A stretch of DNA of 64,000 bases, taken from Pseudomonas sp. ACN8 (GTDB lineage Bacteria > Pseudomonadota > Gammaproteobacteria > Pseudomonadales > Pseudomonadaceae). Made by a program: the position numbers and the translations under genes. Of this stretch, positions 54,788-63,181 are shown piece after piece. How positions within the stretch are numbered: position 1 is the first letter of the stretch; each line of letters starts with the position of its first letter. The DNA lies in assembly GCF_002303925.1 (NCBI RefSeq), contig NZ_MRCS01000008.1, positions 1 through 64,000 of the forward strand. Reading direction: 5' to 3'. The notes below the pieces were generated by a model that did no database searches, was not told where the DNA came from, and saw only the letters and a program-made list of their open reading frames with translations.

Positions 54788-56137
54788 ATGACTGATCTGC
54801 TCACGTCCATTCAAGCCGCACTCGGTTTGCCTCATACCCCGATTCCATTCACGTCCAGCGGCGCCCTGCCCTCGGCGTTTGCCGTCACGGATCTGGCCTG
54901 CGCCAGCATTGCCGTCGCAGGCCAGGCCGCCAGCGAACTGCTGCACCAGCAAACCGGGCGCCTGCCCGACCTTGAAGTTGACCGGCGCCTCTCATCATTC
55001 TGGTTCGCAACCTCGATTCGCACGCTTGGCTGGAGCGTTCCGCCGCTGTGGGACCCGATAGCCGGTGACTACGCCACCCGCGATGGCTGGATTCGCCTGC
55101 ACACCAACGCGCCCCACCACCGCGCCGCCGCCGAAAGCGTGCTCGGCGCCTGTACGGACCGCTCAGCGATGGCCGGCAAAGTGGCCCGATGGGCGAACAA
55201 CGAACTGGAGCAGGCGGTGGTCGATGCCGGTGGTTGCGCCGCCGAAATGCGCACCTGGGAACAATGGCAGGTCCATCCTCAAGGCCAGGTAGTGAATGCC
55301 GAACCCTTGATTCTGTTCGCCAACCACCCAAGCCAGAGCCGCAAACCGTGGACAGGTTCAGTTGCTCGACCGTTGGCCGATATCAAGGTGCTGGATTTGA
55401 CCCGAGTACTGGCAGGCCCCATTGCCAGTCGCTTTCTGGCAGGCCTCGGTGCCGATGTCTTGCGCATCGATCCGCCGACCTGGAACGAGCCCGGGGTGGT
55501 GCCGGAAGTCACCTTGGGAAAACGCTGCGCGCGTCTTGATCTGAACGACAGGTCCGACCGCGCCGTATTCGAATGCCTGCTCAAGGACGCCGACATTCTG
55601 CTCCACGGCTATCGCGCCGATGCACTGGAGCGACTTGGCCTGGGCATGAATGAGCGTCGGCAACTGAACCCCGGCCTGATCGACGTTTGCCTCAACGCCT
55701 ATGGCTGGAGCGGCCCCTGGCAAAACCGGCGGGGCTTCGACAGCCTGGTGCAGATGAGCAGTGGCATCGCCGAAGCGGGCAGGCGCTGGAAACAGGCGGA
55801 CAAGCCGACGCCATTGCCGGTACAGGCCCTCGATCACGCCACCGGGTATTTGATGGCGGCCAGTGCGATCAGGTTGTTGGCGCAGCGGTTGAACGACGGT
55901 ACGGGGGGCTCGGCCCGGTTGTCGTTGGCGCGTACGGCAAGGTTGTTGATCGAACAGGGTGCCGGCCCGAATGAATCGTTGCGTGGCGAAGATCAACACG
56001 ATCAGGGGCTACAGATTGAGCAAACGCCCTGGGGGCCGGCGCATCGATTGCAGCCGCCCCTGAAGATCATCGGAACGCCGCTGCAGTGGGCATTGCCCGC
56101 GACTGAGCTGGGTTCACATCCCGCGCAGTGGGGGTGA
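54788..56137 (+). CDS. CaiB/BaiF-type (class III) CoA transferase
   Basis: 449 residues. Diagnostic segment PLADIKVLDLTRVLAGPIASRFLAGLGADVLRIDPP, then LGKRCARLDLNDRSDRAVFE, ILLHGYRADALERLGLG and AYGWSGPWQNRRGFDSLVQMSSGIA. The N-terminal ~190 residues look like a degenerate half, making the protein longer than single-domain CaiB (~400). It would move CoA between organic acids through an aspartyl intermediate; substrate unknown. Confidence 0.85.
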   Translation: MTDLLTSIQAALGLPHTPIPFTSSGALPSAFAVTDLACASIAVAGQAASELLHQQTGRLPDLEVDRRLSSFWFATSIRTLGWSVPPLWDPIAGDYATRDGWIRLHTNAPHHRAAAESVLGACTDRSAMAGKVARWANNELEQAVVDAGGCAAEMRTWEQWQVHPQGQVVNAEPLILFANHPSQSRKPWTGSVARPLADIKVLDLTRVLAGPIASRFLAGLGADVLRIDPPTWNEPGVVPEVTLGKRCARLDLNDRSDRAVFECLLKDADILLHGYRADALERLGLGMNERRQLNPGLIDVCLNAYGWSGPWQNRRGFDSLVQMSSGIAEAGRRWKQADKPTPLPVQALDHATGYLMAASAIRLLAQRLNDGTGGSARLSLARTARLLIEQGAGPNESLRGEDQHDQGLQIEQTPWGPAHRLQPPLKIIGTPLQWALPATELGSHPAQWG

Positions 56138-56150
56138 CTTTCAGATGGCT

Positions 56151-56230
56151 ATCGCGAGCAGGCTCCCCACAGGTAACCGGGTTCTCCCGGACGACCGCGA
56201 TCAAATGTAGGAGCGAGCCTGCTCGCGATA
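56151..56230. repeat. pair of REP elements, left copy truncated
   Basis: Left ATCGCGAGCAGGCTCCCCACA (56151-56171) lacks the second GCTC of the palindrome; right TGTAGGAGCGAGCCTGCTCG (56206-56230) is complete. Outward order, like the other facing pairs. Confidence 0.75.
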
Positions 56231-56264
56231 GCGCCAGCAGAGACAACACTAAACTCGCTCCCGA

Positions 56265-57128
56265 TCAATCAGGGCGACTCAACGAAGTCCACAACACCTG
56301 CGCCGCATACCCCCGATAAGGCCGCCAGGTTTCGGCTCGCGTTAAAAGCTGCCGCGCCGTCACCGGCCCACCTTCCAGCGCCGTCAACGCATTGATCAGC
56401 CCGACATCACCATTGGGAAACCCATCCAACTCCCGCAACTGACGCAAGGCAATGTATTGCGCCGTCCAGTCACCAATCCCGTGCAAGGCCAGCAACCGCG
56501 CTACGCCCCCCTCCCGGCCGGGCTCAAACAATCGTGGATCATCGAGCAGTGCCTGAGCCACCCCCGACAAGGTCCGGCCTCGGCTTTTCGGCATGCCCAG
56601 CGCTGCCAGATCTGCGCCTGCCAAAACGCTGGCCCGGGGAAACACATGGGTCAAACCCGGTAGCTCTGAACTCAACGGCACACCGTACTGCGCCACCAGT
56701 TTCCCCGCCAATCTGATCGCCGCCGCCACCGTGATCTGCTGCCCCAGTATCGCGCGGATCGCCAATTCCAGCCCATCCCAGGCCCCCGGCACACGCAGCC
56801 CGGGGCGCTCGGCAATCAACCGGGCCATTAGCGGATCAACCGCTAAATGCCGATGGATCGTGGCGAGGTCGGCATCCAGATCAAACATCTGCCGCACGCT
56901 TGCGACGATTTCGGGCACGGCGTTCGAGTCGGGAAAATCCAGCGTCAGCTCCAGGGCATCAGACGTAGCAGGTCGAATAGAAAAGCTGCCGTGCTTACCC
57001 TTCAGTTCGATGCCGCGCGAGTAAACGCCGCCGGCAACCGTCTCCAATCCTGCAATCGCCCGCGCCGACAAAAAACCCAGCATCGCCGGCCAGTCATAGG
57101 GTGGCTGGTACGCCAGCAACACCTTCAC
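56265..57128 (-). CDS. alkA: DNA-3-methyladenine glycosylase II
   Basis: 287 residues from GTG 57128 (MKVLLAYQPPYDWPAMLGFL). AlkA_N-type N-terminal domain with YQPPYDWPAMLGFLSARAI, then the helix-hairpin-helix LLALHGIGDWTAQYIALR and the catalytic Asp in FPNGDVGL. AIRAILGQQITVAAA is the signature of the HhH-GPD superfamily. It removes alkylated bases from DNA. The GTG overlaps the stop of the 47-residue membrane protein gene (GTGA). The frame is open to 57314 but that extension overlaps the small gene and is unlike AlkA. Confidence 0.9.
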   Translation of the reverse strand: MKVLLAYQPPYDWPAMLGFLSARAIAGLETVAGGVYSRGIELKGKHGSFSIRPATSDALELTLDFPDSNAVPEIVASVRQMFDLDADLATIHRHLAVDPLMARLIAERPGLRVPGAWDGLELAIRAILGQQITVAAAIRLAGKLVAQYGVPLSSELPGLTHVFPRASVLAGADLAALGMPKSRGRTLSGVAQALLDDPRLFEPGREGGVARLLALHGIGDWTAQYIALRQLRELDGFPNGDVGLINALTALEGGPVTARQLLTRAETWRPYRGYAAQVLWTSLSRPD

Positions 57129-57268
57129 AGGCTCGACAACCCGCTGTACAAGCCATAGGCCGCCAGACCCGCATGGCCCAGAGCGATGCGAGCAATCATC
57201 GGGCCCACCACCAACGCGCTCAATGCGCTCAATGCGCTCAAGCGAAGCTTGTTCAGTGATTGCGACAT
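57125..57268 (-). CDS. 47-residue small membrane protein coupled to alkA
   Basis: ATG 57268 to TGA 57125: MSQSLNKLRLSALSALSALV then VGPMIARIALGHAGLAAYGL then YSGLSSL. GGAG lies 8 bases before the ATG. One or two short hydrophobic helices are likely. The stop overlaps the alkA start, implying coupled translation. A 9-base unit TTGAGCGCA occurs three times in tandem (57215-57241), encoding Leu-Ser-Ala repeats. I know of no assigned function. Confidence 0.7.
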   Translation of the reverse strand: MSQSLNKLRLSALSALSALVVGPMIARIALGHAGLAAYGLYSGLSSL

Positions 57269-57703
57269 CGTTGCATCTCCATTTTTCGGGCGGCAACTGC
57301 CGCGAGACCGTCACATAGCGGATGTTAATTAAATTGATGAAGAGTAATGACGTTTATTGAATAACGCCAACAACCGTCTTTTAACTTGCACAAAACGGCT
57401 AAATGGTCGTCGATATAACCATTTGCTTTATACGTTTTATTAATACATCAATTTTGTACAAAACCCGTTAAGAGCATTTTCAGATCCTGAACAACCAACT
57501 AACGTCATAATTCGAAACAAATGCAAAAAAGTTCTTAAATAACCTGCAAAAGCCTCTAGAACAAGCATTACAGACAGCCACCCTGCAAACAATGGCACTC
57601 TGCCAACAAACTGTAGCACTCTCATTTAGTGATCCAAGTCAGCTGATTGGATAGCCAACGGAATTAGTCTGTTGCCTCTCTTCTCCTGCATTGGAGTCAT
57701 GCA
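57269..57703. promoter_or_regulatory. AT-rich divergent region alkA/arcD with candidate Anr box
   Basis: 435 bases without a gene, strongly AT-rich. GTGAT-CCAA-GTCAG at 57629-57642 keeps the TGA-N6-TCA core of the Anr/FNR consensus TTGAT-N4-ATCAA; centred 68 bases before arcD, it would put a class II start near 57677. Anr activation of arcDABC under oxygen limitation is established in Pseudomonas. No ArgR box or terminator was recognised in the rest. Confidence 0.5.
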
Positions 57704-59131
57704 ATGTCTGAAGCACCCGGAAAATTGAAACTCGGCGCGCTGATTGCGTTAGTCGTAGGTTCAATGATTGGTGGCGGGATCTTTTCCTTGCCACAAAACA
57801 TGGCCGCCAGCGCGGATGTCGGCGCCATTCTGATCGGTTGGGCGATTACCGCGGTCGGCATGCTCACCCTGGCATTCGTGTTCCAGACCCTGGCCAACCG
57901 CAAACCCGATCTTGATGGCGGTGTCTACGCCTACGCCAAGGCCGGTTTCGGCGACTACATGGGCTTCTCGTCCGCCTGGGGGTACTGGATCAGTGCCTGG
58001 CTGGGAAACGTCGGGTACTTCGTACTGTTGTTCAGCACCCTCGGCTACTTCTTTCCGCTATTTGGGGAGGGCAATACCCCTGCTGCCGTGATCGGCGCCT
58101 CGGTGCTGCTCTGGGCCGTACATTTCCTCGTACTGCGAGGAATCAAGGAAGCCGCGTTCATCAACCTGGTGACCACCGTCGCCAAGATCGTGCCGCTGCT
58201 GCTGTTCATGTTGATCGCGTTGTTCGCTTTCAAACTGGACATCTTCACCGCCGACATCTGGGGCTTGAAGAACCCGGACCTTGGCAGCGTGATGGATCAA
58301 GTGCGCAAAATGATGCTGGTCACCGTGTGGGTGTTCATCGGCATCGAAGGCGCGAGCATCTTTTCGGCCCGGGCGGAAAAACGCAGCGACGTGGGTAAGG
58401 CCACCGTGATCGGCTTTGTCACCGTGCTGCTGTTTTTGGTCCTGGTCAACGTGTTGTCGCTGGGGATCATGACCCAGCCGGAACTGGCCAAACTGCAGAA
58501 TCCGTCCATGGCCGCCGTGCTGGAACACGTGGTCGGTCACTGGGGCGCGGTGCTGATCAGCGTTGGTCTGATCATCTCATTGCTGGGGGCGCTGCTGTCG
58601 TGGGTGCTGCTGTGCGCGGAGATCATGTTCGCTGCCGCCAAGGACCACACCATGCCGGCGTTTTTGCGCAAGGAAAACGCCAACCATGTACCGGTCAACG
58701 CCCTGTGGCTGACCAACGCCATGGTGCAGATCTTCCTGATCATCACGCTGTTCTCGGCCAGTACTTACCTGTCGCTGATCTACCTCGCCACCTCGATGAT
58801 CCTGGTGCCCTACCTGTGGTCGGCGGCCTACGCACTGCTGTTGGCGGTCCGCGGCGAAACCTACGAAGGCGCGCTGGCCGCACGCAAGAAAGACCTGTTT
58901 ATTGGCGCCGTGGCCCTGATCTATGCGATCTGGCTGATTTACGCCGGTGGCATGAAATACCTGCTGCTCTCGGCCCTGCTCTACGCCCCCGGCGTGATTC
59001 TGTTCGCCAAAGCCAAGCTGGAAATCAACAAACCGGTTTTCACCAACGTCGAGAAGCTGATTTTCGCTGCGGTGGTCGTCGGCGCCGTGGTGGCGGCCTA
59101 CGGTCTCTACGACGGTTTCCTGACCCTTTAG
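57704..59131 (+). CDS. arcD: arginine/ornithine antiporter
   Basis: 475 residues, about twelve to thirteen membrane segments, APC superfamily. The first helix carries the substrate-carboxylate loop [34 protein letters not shown] is the conserved helix 6 region. It swaps external arginine for internal ornithine without energy cost, the entry step of the deiminase pathway. GGAG 6 bases before the ATG. First gene of arcDABC. Confidence 0.95.
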   Translation: MSEAPGKLKLGALIALVVGSMIGGGIFSLPQNMAASADVGAILIGWAITAVGMLTLAFVFQTLANRKPDLDGGVYAYAKAGFGDYMGFSSAWGYWISAWLGNVGYFVLLFSTLGYFFPLFGEGNTPAAVIGASVLLWAVHFLVLRGIKEAAFINLVTTVAKIVPLLLFMLIALFAFKLDIFTADIWGLKNPDLGSVMDQVRKMMLVTVWVFIGIEGASIFSARAEKRSDVGKATVIGFVTVLLFLVLVNVLSLGIMTQPELAKLQNPSMAAVLEHVVGHWGAVLISVGLIISLLGALLSWVLLCAEIMFAAAKDHTMPAFLRKENANHVPVNALWLTNAMVQIFLIITLFSASTYLSLIYLATSMILVPYLWSAAYALLLAVRGETYEGALAARKKDLFIGAVALIYAIWLIYAGGMKYLLLSALLYAPGVILFAKAKLEINKPVFTNVEKLIFAAVVVGAVVAAYGLYDGFLTL

Positions 59132-59183
59132 CCCCCTGTTTCCAGGATCACTACCCTTTTTTGTCATCTGGAGGATCACTGCA

Positions 59184-60440
59184 ATGACCACGGAAAAAGT
59201 TAAGTACGGCGTCCATTCCGAAGCCGGCAAACTGCGCAAAGTCATGGTTTGCTCCCCAGGCCTGGCCCATCAGCGGCTGACCCCGAACAACTGCGATGAA
59301 CTGCTGTTCGATGACGTGCTGTGGGTGGCCCAGGCCAAGCGCGACCACTTCGACTTCGTCACCAAGATGCGCGAACGCAACATCGATGTGCTGGAAATGC
59401 ACAACCTGCTGACCGACATCGTCGCCATTCCCGAAGCCCTGGACTGGATTCTGGAACGCAAGATCACCGCCAACTCGGTGGGCCTGGGCCTGATCAACGA
59501 AACGGCCTCTTGGCTGCGCAGCCTGGAGCCACGCAAGATCGCCGAGTTCCTGATCGGTGGCGTGTCGGGCGATGATTTGCCGACCAGTTTCGGCGGCAAA
59601 GCCATCGAGATGTTCCGCGACTTCCTTGGCAACTCCAGCTTCATCCTGCCGCCGCTGCCCAACACCCAATTCACCCGCGATACCACCTGCTGGATCTACG
59701 GTGGCGTCACCCTCAACCCGATGTACTGGCCGGCACGCCGTCAGGAAACCCTGCTGACCACCGCCATCTACAAGTTCCACCCCGAATTCACCAACGCCGA
59801 CTTCCAGATCTGGTACGGCGACCCGGACAAAGAACATGGCAACTCCACCCTTGAGGGCGGAGATGTGATGCCGATCGGCAACGGCGTGGTGTTGATCGGC
59901 ATGGGCGAACGCTCGTCGCGCCAGGCCATTGCCCAACTGGCGGTGAACCTGTTCAAAAACAAGGCCGTCGAGAAAGTGATCGTCGCCGGCCTGCCGAAAT
60001 CCCGCGCGGCGATGCACCTGGACACCGTGTTCAGCTTCTGTGATCGCGACCTCGTCACGATCTTCCCGGAAGTGGTGAACAAGATTGTCGCCTTCACCCT
60101 GCGTCCCGATGAAAGCAAGGCGGGCGGCATCGACATCCGCCGCGAAGAAACCAGCTTCCTCGATACCGTCGCCCAGGCCCTCAACCTCAAGGCCCTGCGC
60201 GTGGTGGAAACCGGCGGCAACAGCTTCGCCGCCGAACGCGAGCAATGGGATGACGGCAACAACGTAGTGGCCCTGGAGCCCGGCGTGGTCATCGGCTACG
60301 ACCGCAATACCTACACCAACACCCTGCTGCGCAAGGCCGGTGTGGAAGTGATCACCATCAGCGCCGGCGAACTCGGCCGGGGACGGGGCGGCGGCCATTG
60401 CATGACCTGCCCGATCATCCGCGACCCGATTGACTACTAA
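59184..60440 (+). CDS. arcA: arginine deiminase
   Basis: 418 residues, full length. [18 protein letters not shown] holds substrate-binding Asp/Arg, [23 protein letters not shown] and [13 protein letters not shown] the catalytic Glu/His/Asp region, and [17 protein letters not shown] the nucleophilic Cys at the C-terminus. It hydrolyses arginine to citrulline and ammonia. GGAGG precedes the start. Confidence 0.97.
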   Translation: MTTEKVKYGVHSEAGKLRKVMVCSPGLAHQRLTPNNCDELLFDDVLWVAQAKRDHFDFVTKMRERNIDVLEMHNLLTDIVAIPEALDWILERKITANSVGLGLINETASWLRSLEPRKIAEFLIGGVSGDDLPTSFGGKAIEMFRDFLGNSSFILPPLPNTQFTRDTTCWIYGGVTLNPMYWPARRQETLLTTAIYKFHPEFTNADFQIWYGDPDKEHGNSTLEGGDVMPIGNGVVLIGMGERSSRQAIAQLAVNLFKNKAVEKVIVAGLPKSRAAMHLDTVFSFCDRDLVTIFPEVVNKIVAFTLRPDESKAGGIDIRREETSFLDTVAQALNLKALRVVETGGNSFAAEREQWDDGNNVVALEPGVVIGYDRNTYTNTLLRKAGVEVITISAGELGRGRGGGHCMTCPIIRDPIDY

Positions 60441-60464
60441 CCTGTTCACCTTAGGAGATCCAAA

Positions 60465-61475
60465 ATGGCGTTCAATATCCATAACCGCAATCTGCTGAGC
60501 CTGGAACACCACACCCCTCGCGAATTGCGCTACCTGCTCGACCTGTCCCGCGACCTCAAGCGTGCCAAGTACACCGGCACCGAACAGCAGCATCTCAAGG
60601 GCAACAACATCGCGCTGATCTTCGAAAAGACCTCGACCCGCACCCGCTGCGCGTTCGAAGTCGCAGCCTATGACCAGGGCGCCAACGTTACCTACATCGA
60701 CCCGAACTCTTCGCAGATCGGCCACAAGGAAAGCATGAAGGACACCGCCCGAGTGCTCGGGCGCATGTACGACGCCATCGAGTACCGTGGCTTCAAGCAG
60801 GAAATCGTCGAGGAACTGGCCAAGTTCGCCGGCGTGCCGGTGTTCAACGGCCTGACCGACGAATATCACCCGACGCAAATGATCGCCGACGTGCTGACCA
60901 TGCGAGAACACGCCGACAAGCCCATCCACGAGATCAGCTACGCCTACCTGGGCGACGCGCGCAACAACATGGGTAACTCCCTGCTGTTGATCGGCGCCAA
61001 GCTCGGCATGGACGTGCGCATCTGCGCGCCCAAAGCCCTGTGGCCGGCGGACGACCTGGTGGGCCGCTGCAAGCAATACGCAGAAGAAAGCGGCGCGCGC
61101 ATCACCCTCACTGAAGACCCGAAAGCGGCGGTCAAGGGCGTGGACTTCATCCACACCGATGTCTGGGTATCGATGGGCGAGCCGGTCGAAGCCTGGGCCG
61201 AGCGCATCCAGCAACTGCTGCCGTATCAGGTCAACGCCGAACTGATGAAAGCCACCGGCAACCCGCGCACCAAATTCATGCACTGCCTGCCGGCGTTCCA
61301 CAACTGCGACACCAAGATCGGCAAGCAGATTGCCGAGCAGTACCCGCACCTGAGCAACGGCATCGAAGTGACCGATGACGTGTTCGAGTCGCCGGCCTGC
61401 ATCGCCTTCGAGCAAGCGGAAAACCGCATGCATACGATCAAGGCGATTCTGGTGTCGACGCTGGCTGACCTTTAA
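60465..61475 (+). CDS. arcB: ornithine carbamoyltransferase, catabolic
   Basis: 336 residues. Carbamoyl-phosphate loop [20 protein letters not shown], ornithine-side [15 protein letters not shown], and [15 protein letters not shown] with the catalytic Cys motif (HCLP). The catabolic role, phosphorolysis of citrulline, is shown by its place in arcDABC. AGGAGATCC before the ATG. Followed by a REPIN before arcC. Confidence 0.97.
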   Translation: MAFNIHNRNLLSLEHHTPRELRYLLDLSRDLKRAKYTGTEQQHLKGNNIALIFEKTSTRTRCAFEVAAYDQGANVTYIDPNSSQIGHKESMKDTARVLGRMYDAIEYRGFKQEIVEELAKFAGVPVFNGLTDEYHPTQMIADVLTMREHADKPIHEISYAYLGDARNNMGNSLLLIGAKLGMDVRICAPKALWPADDLVGRCKQYAEESGARITLTEDPKAAVKGVDFIHTDVWVSMGEPVEAWAERIQQLLPYQVNAELMKATGNPRTKFMHCLPAFHNCDTKIGKQIAEQYPHLSNGIEVTDDVFESPACIAFEQAENRMHTIKAILVSTLADL

Positions 61476-61491
61476 GACCGGCACCGGTCAA

Positions 61492-61581
61492 TGTAGGAGC
61501 GAGCCTGCTCGCGATAGCGGTCTGACATTCAATATTAATGTCGACTGATGCTGCGCAATCGCGAGCAGGCTCACTCCTACA
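61492..61581. repeat. REPIN, 90-bp class, inside the arc operon
   Basis: TGTAGGAGCGAGCCTGCTCG left end; the right end has CTCACTCCTACA, one base off the consensus, which weakens the stem. Between arcB and arcC. Confidence 0.9.
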
Positions 61582-61626
61582 ATTGACCGAGTCGTTTGCC
61601 TTTCCTCTGTTTAGAAGGACTGCACC

Positions 61627-62556
61627 ATGCGTATCGTCGTAGCTCTTGGCGGTAATGCCCTGCTCCGCCGGGGCGAACCCATGACCGCTGACAACCAGCG
61701 CGCCAACATCCGAATCGCCACCGAACAGATCGCCAGGATCCATCCCGGCAACCAACTGGTCATCGCCCACGGCAATGGCCCTCAGGTCGGCCTGCTGTCA
61801 TTGCAGGCGGCGGCCTACACCTCGGTTTCGCCCTATCCGCTGGACGTGCTCGGCGCCGAGACCGAAGGCATGATTGGCTACATCATCGAACAGGAACTGG
61901 GCAACCTGCTGGACTTCGAAGTGCCCTTCGCGACCTTGCTGACCCAGGTCGAAGTCGATGCCAATGACCCGGCCTTCAAGAACCCCACCAAACCCATCGG
62001 CCCGGTCTACAGCAAGGCCGATGCGGAAAAACTCGCCGCCGAAAAAGGCTGGGCCATTGCCCCGGACGGCGACAAATACCGCCGCGTGGTCGCCAGCCCG
62101 AAACCCAAGCGCATCTTCGAAATCCGTCCGATCAAATGGCTGCTGGAAAAAAGCAGCATCGTGATCTGCGCCGGCGGCGGCGGCATTCCGACCATGTATA
62201 CCTCGCCCGGCAAACTCGAGGGCGTCGAAGCGGTCATCGACAAGGACCTGTGCTCGGCGCTGCTGGCCGAACAGCTTGAAGCCGATCTGCTGGTGATCGC
62301 CACCGACGTCAACGCCGCGTTCATCGACTTTGGCAAACCCACGCAGAAAGCCATCGCCCAGGCCCACCCCGACGAAATTGAGAAACTCGGCTTCGCCGCC
62401 GGCTCCATGGGACCGAAGGTGCAGGCAGCCTGCGAATTCGCACGCCATACTGGAAAAGTCGCAGTGATCGGCTCGCTCGCGGACATCGAAGCGATCGTCC
62501 AGGGCAAGGCCGGTACGCGCATCAGCACGGCGACACCGGGCATCAGCTATCAGTAA
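61627..62556 (+). CDS. arcC: carbamate kinase
   Basis: 309 residues. [17 protein letters not shown] is the N-terminal phosphate-binding loop, [46 protein letters not shown] with the Asp-Lys-Asp and [16 protein letters not shown] complete the family set. It makes ATP from carbamoyl phosphate, the energy-yielding end of the pathway. AGAAGGA before the ATG. Confidence 0.96.
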   Translation: MRIVVALGGNALLRRGEPMTADNQRANIRIATEQIARIHPGNQLVIAHGNGPQVGLLSLQAAAYTSVSPYPLDVLGAETEGMIGYIIEQELGNLLDFEVPFATLLTQVEVDANDPAFKNPTKPIGPVYSKADAEKLAAEKGWAIAPDGDKYRRVVASPKPKRIFEIRPIKWLLEKSSIVICAGGGGIPTMYTSPGKLEGVEAVIDKDLCSALLAEQLEADLLVIATDVNAAFIDFGKPTQKAIAQAHPDEIEKLGFAAGSMGPKVQAACEFARHTGKVAVIGSLADIEAIVQGKAGTRISTATPGISYQ

Positions 62557-62570
62557 ACGAAACATCGGGG

Positions 62571-62585
62571 CAGGCCTGAGGCCTG
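62571..62585. terminator. hairpin after arcC
   Basis: CAGGCC-TGA-GGCCTG with weaker outer pairs, 14 bases past the arcC stop. No U-tract; it may pause or protect the arc transcript rather than end it. Confidence 0.35.
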
Positions 62586-62619
62586 TCCTGATTCGAGATC
62601 TTTTGAAGGAGAGTCAACA

Positions 62620-62982
62620 ATGGCAACGTTCGAGCCGGGTCACCTGCACATCGAGCGACACGCGCTGAACAAGGATGATGTCAGCTACAACATCCACATC
62701 GACTATGAAGTCAGCCAGGACCCCAAGGAAGGCAAAGGGATGCTGTTCAAGATGCACGGCAGTATTCAGAACAAGGACATGAGCGAGTCGTTCTTCCTGC
62801 CCAAGGACATGGCCTACAACTTCGCCAGCAACGTCACCAAGATTGCCGAAAAGCATGGCATCCCGAAAACCCATAGCAACATCGGTTCGATCCACAAGCA
62901 CTACGACGCGATGTTCGAGGACGTGCGGGTGCAGTTGAACATGAAATCGGGCGACCCGGTCAAACCCGAGCACCTGGAATAA
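62620..62982 (+). CDS. DUF5064 family protein
   Basis: 120 residues: MATFEPGHLHIERHALNKDD then VSYNIHIDYEVSQDPKEGKG. The FEPGHLH.ER.ALN start and YNFASNVTKIAEKHGIPK match the small DUF5064 group found in Pseudomonas. Soluble, function unknown. GAAGGAGAG precedes the ATG; it lies 63 bases after arcC and may be read with the operon. Confidence 0.8.
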   Translation: MATFEPGHLHIERHALNKDDVSYNIHIDYEVSQDPKEGKGMLFKMHGSIQNKDMSESFFLPKDMAYNFASNVTKIAEKHGIPKTHSNIGSIHKHYDAMFEDVRVQLNMKSGDPVKPEHLE

Positions 62983-62993
62983 CCTGCCGAGCC

Positions 62994-63083
62994 TGTAGGA
63001 GCGAGCCTGCTCGCGAAGACGTAGTGTCAGACAATATTTTTAGTGACTGACACACTGCCATCGCGGGCAGGCTCGCTCCCACA
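62994..63083. repeat. REPIN, 90-bp class
   Basis: TGTAGGAGCGAGCCTGCTCG left; right end TCGCGGGCAGGCTCGCTCCC with one substitution. Between the DUF5064 gene and the sigma-54 activator gene. Confidence 0.88.
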
Positions 63084-63181
63084 GGGGGCATCACCCCATT
63101 GAAGGTCGCGCAAAATTTCACCATTAGCCCGCCCCAAGGCATACTTGCCACCCTCCGCACTGCAGACCCCAAGACCGCCCC

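Noticed and set aside
57129..57314. 62-residue N-terminal extension of AlkA
   Set aside because: It is out-of-frame translation of the 47-residue gene; AlkA similarity begins at the GTG 57128.
59151..61484. 777-codon minus-strand frame opposite arcA and arcB
   Set aside because: Spans two genes with perfect family motifs on the other strand; a GC-rich frame artefact.
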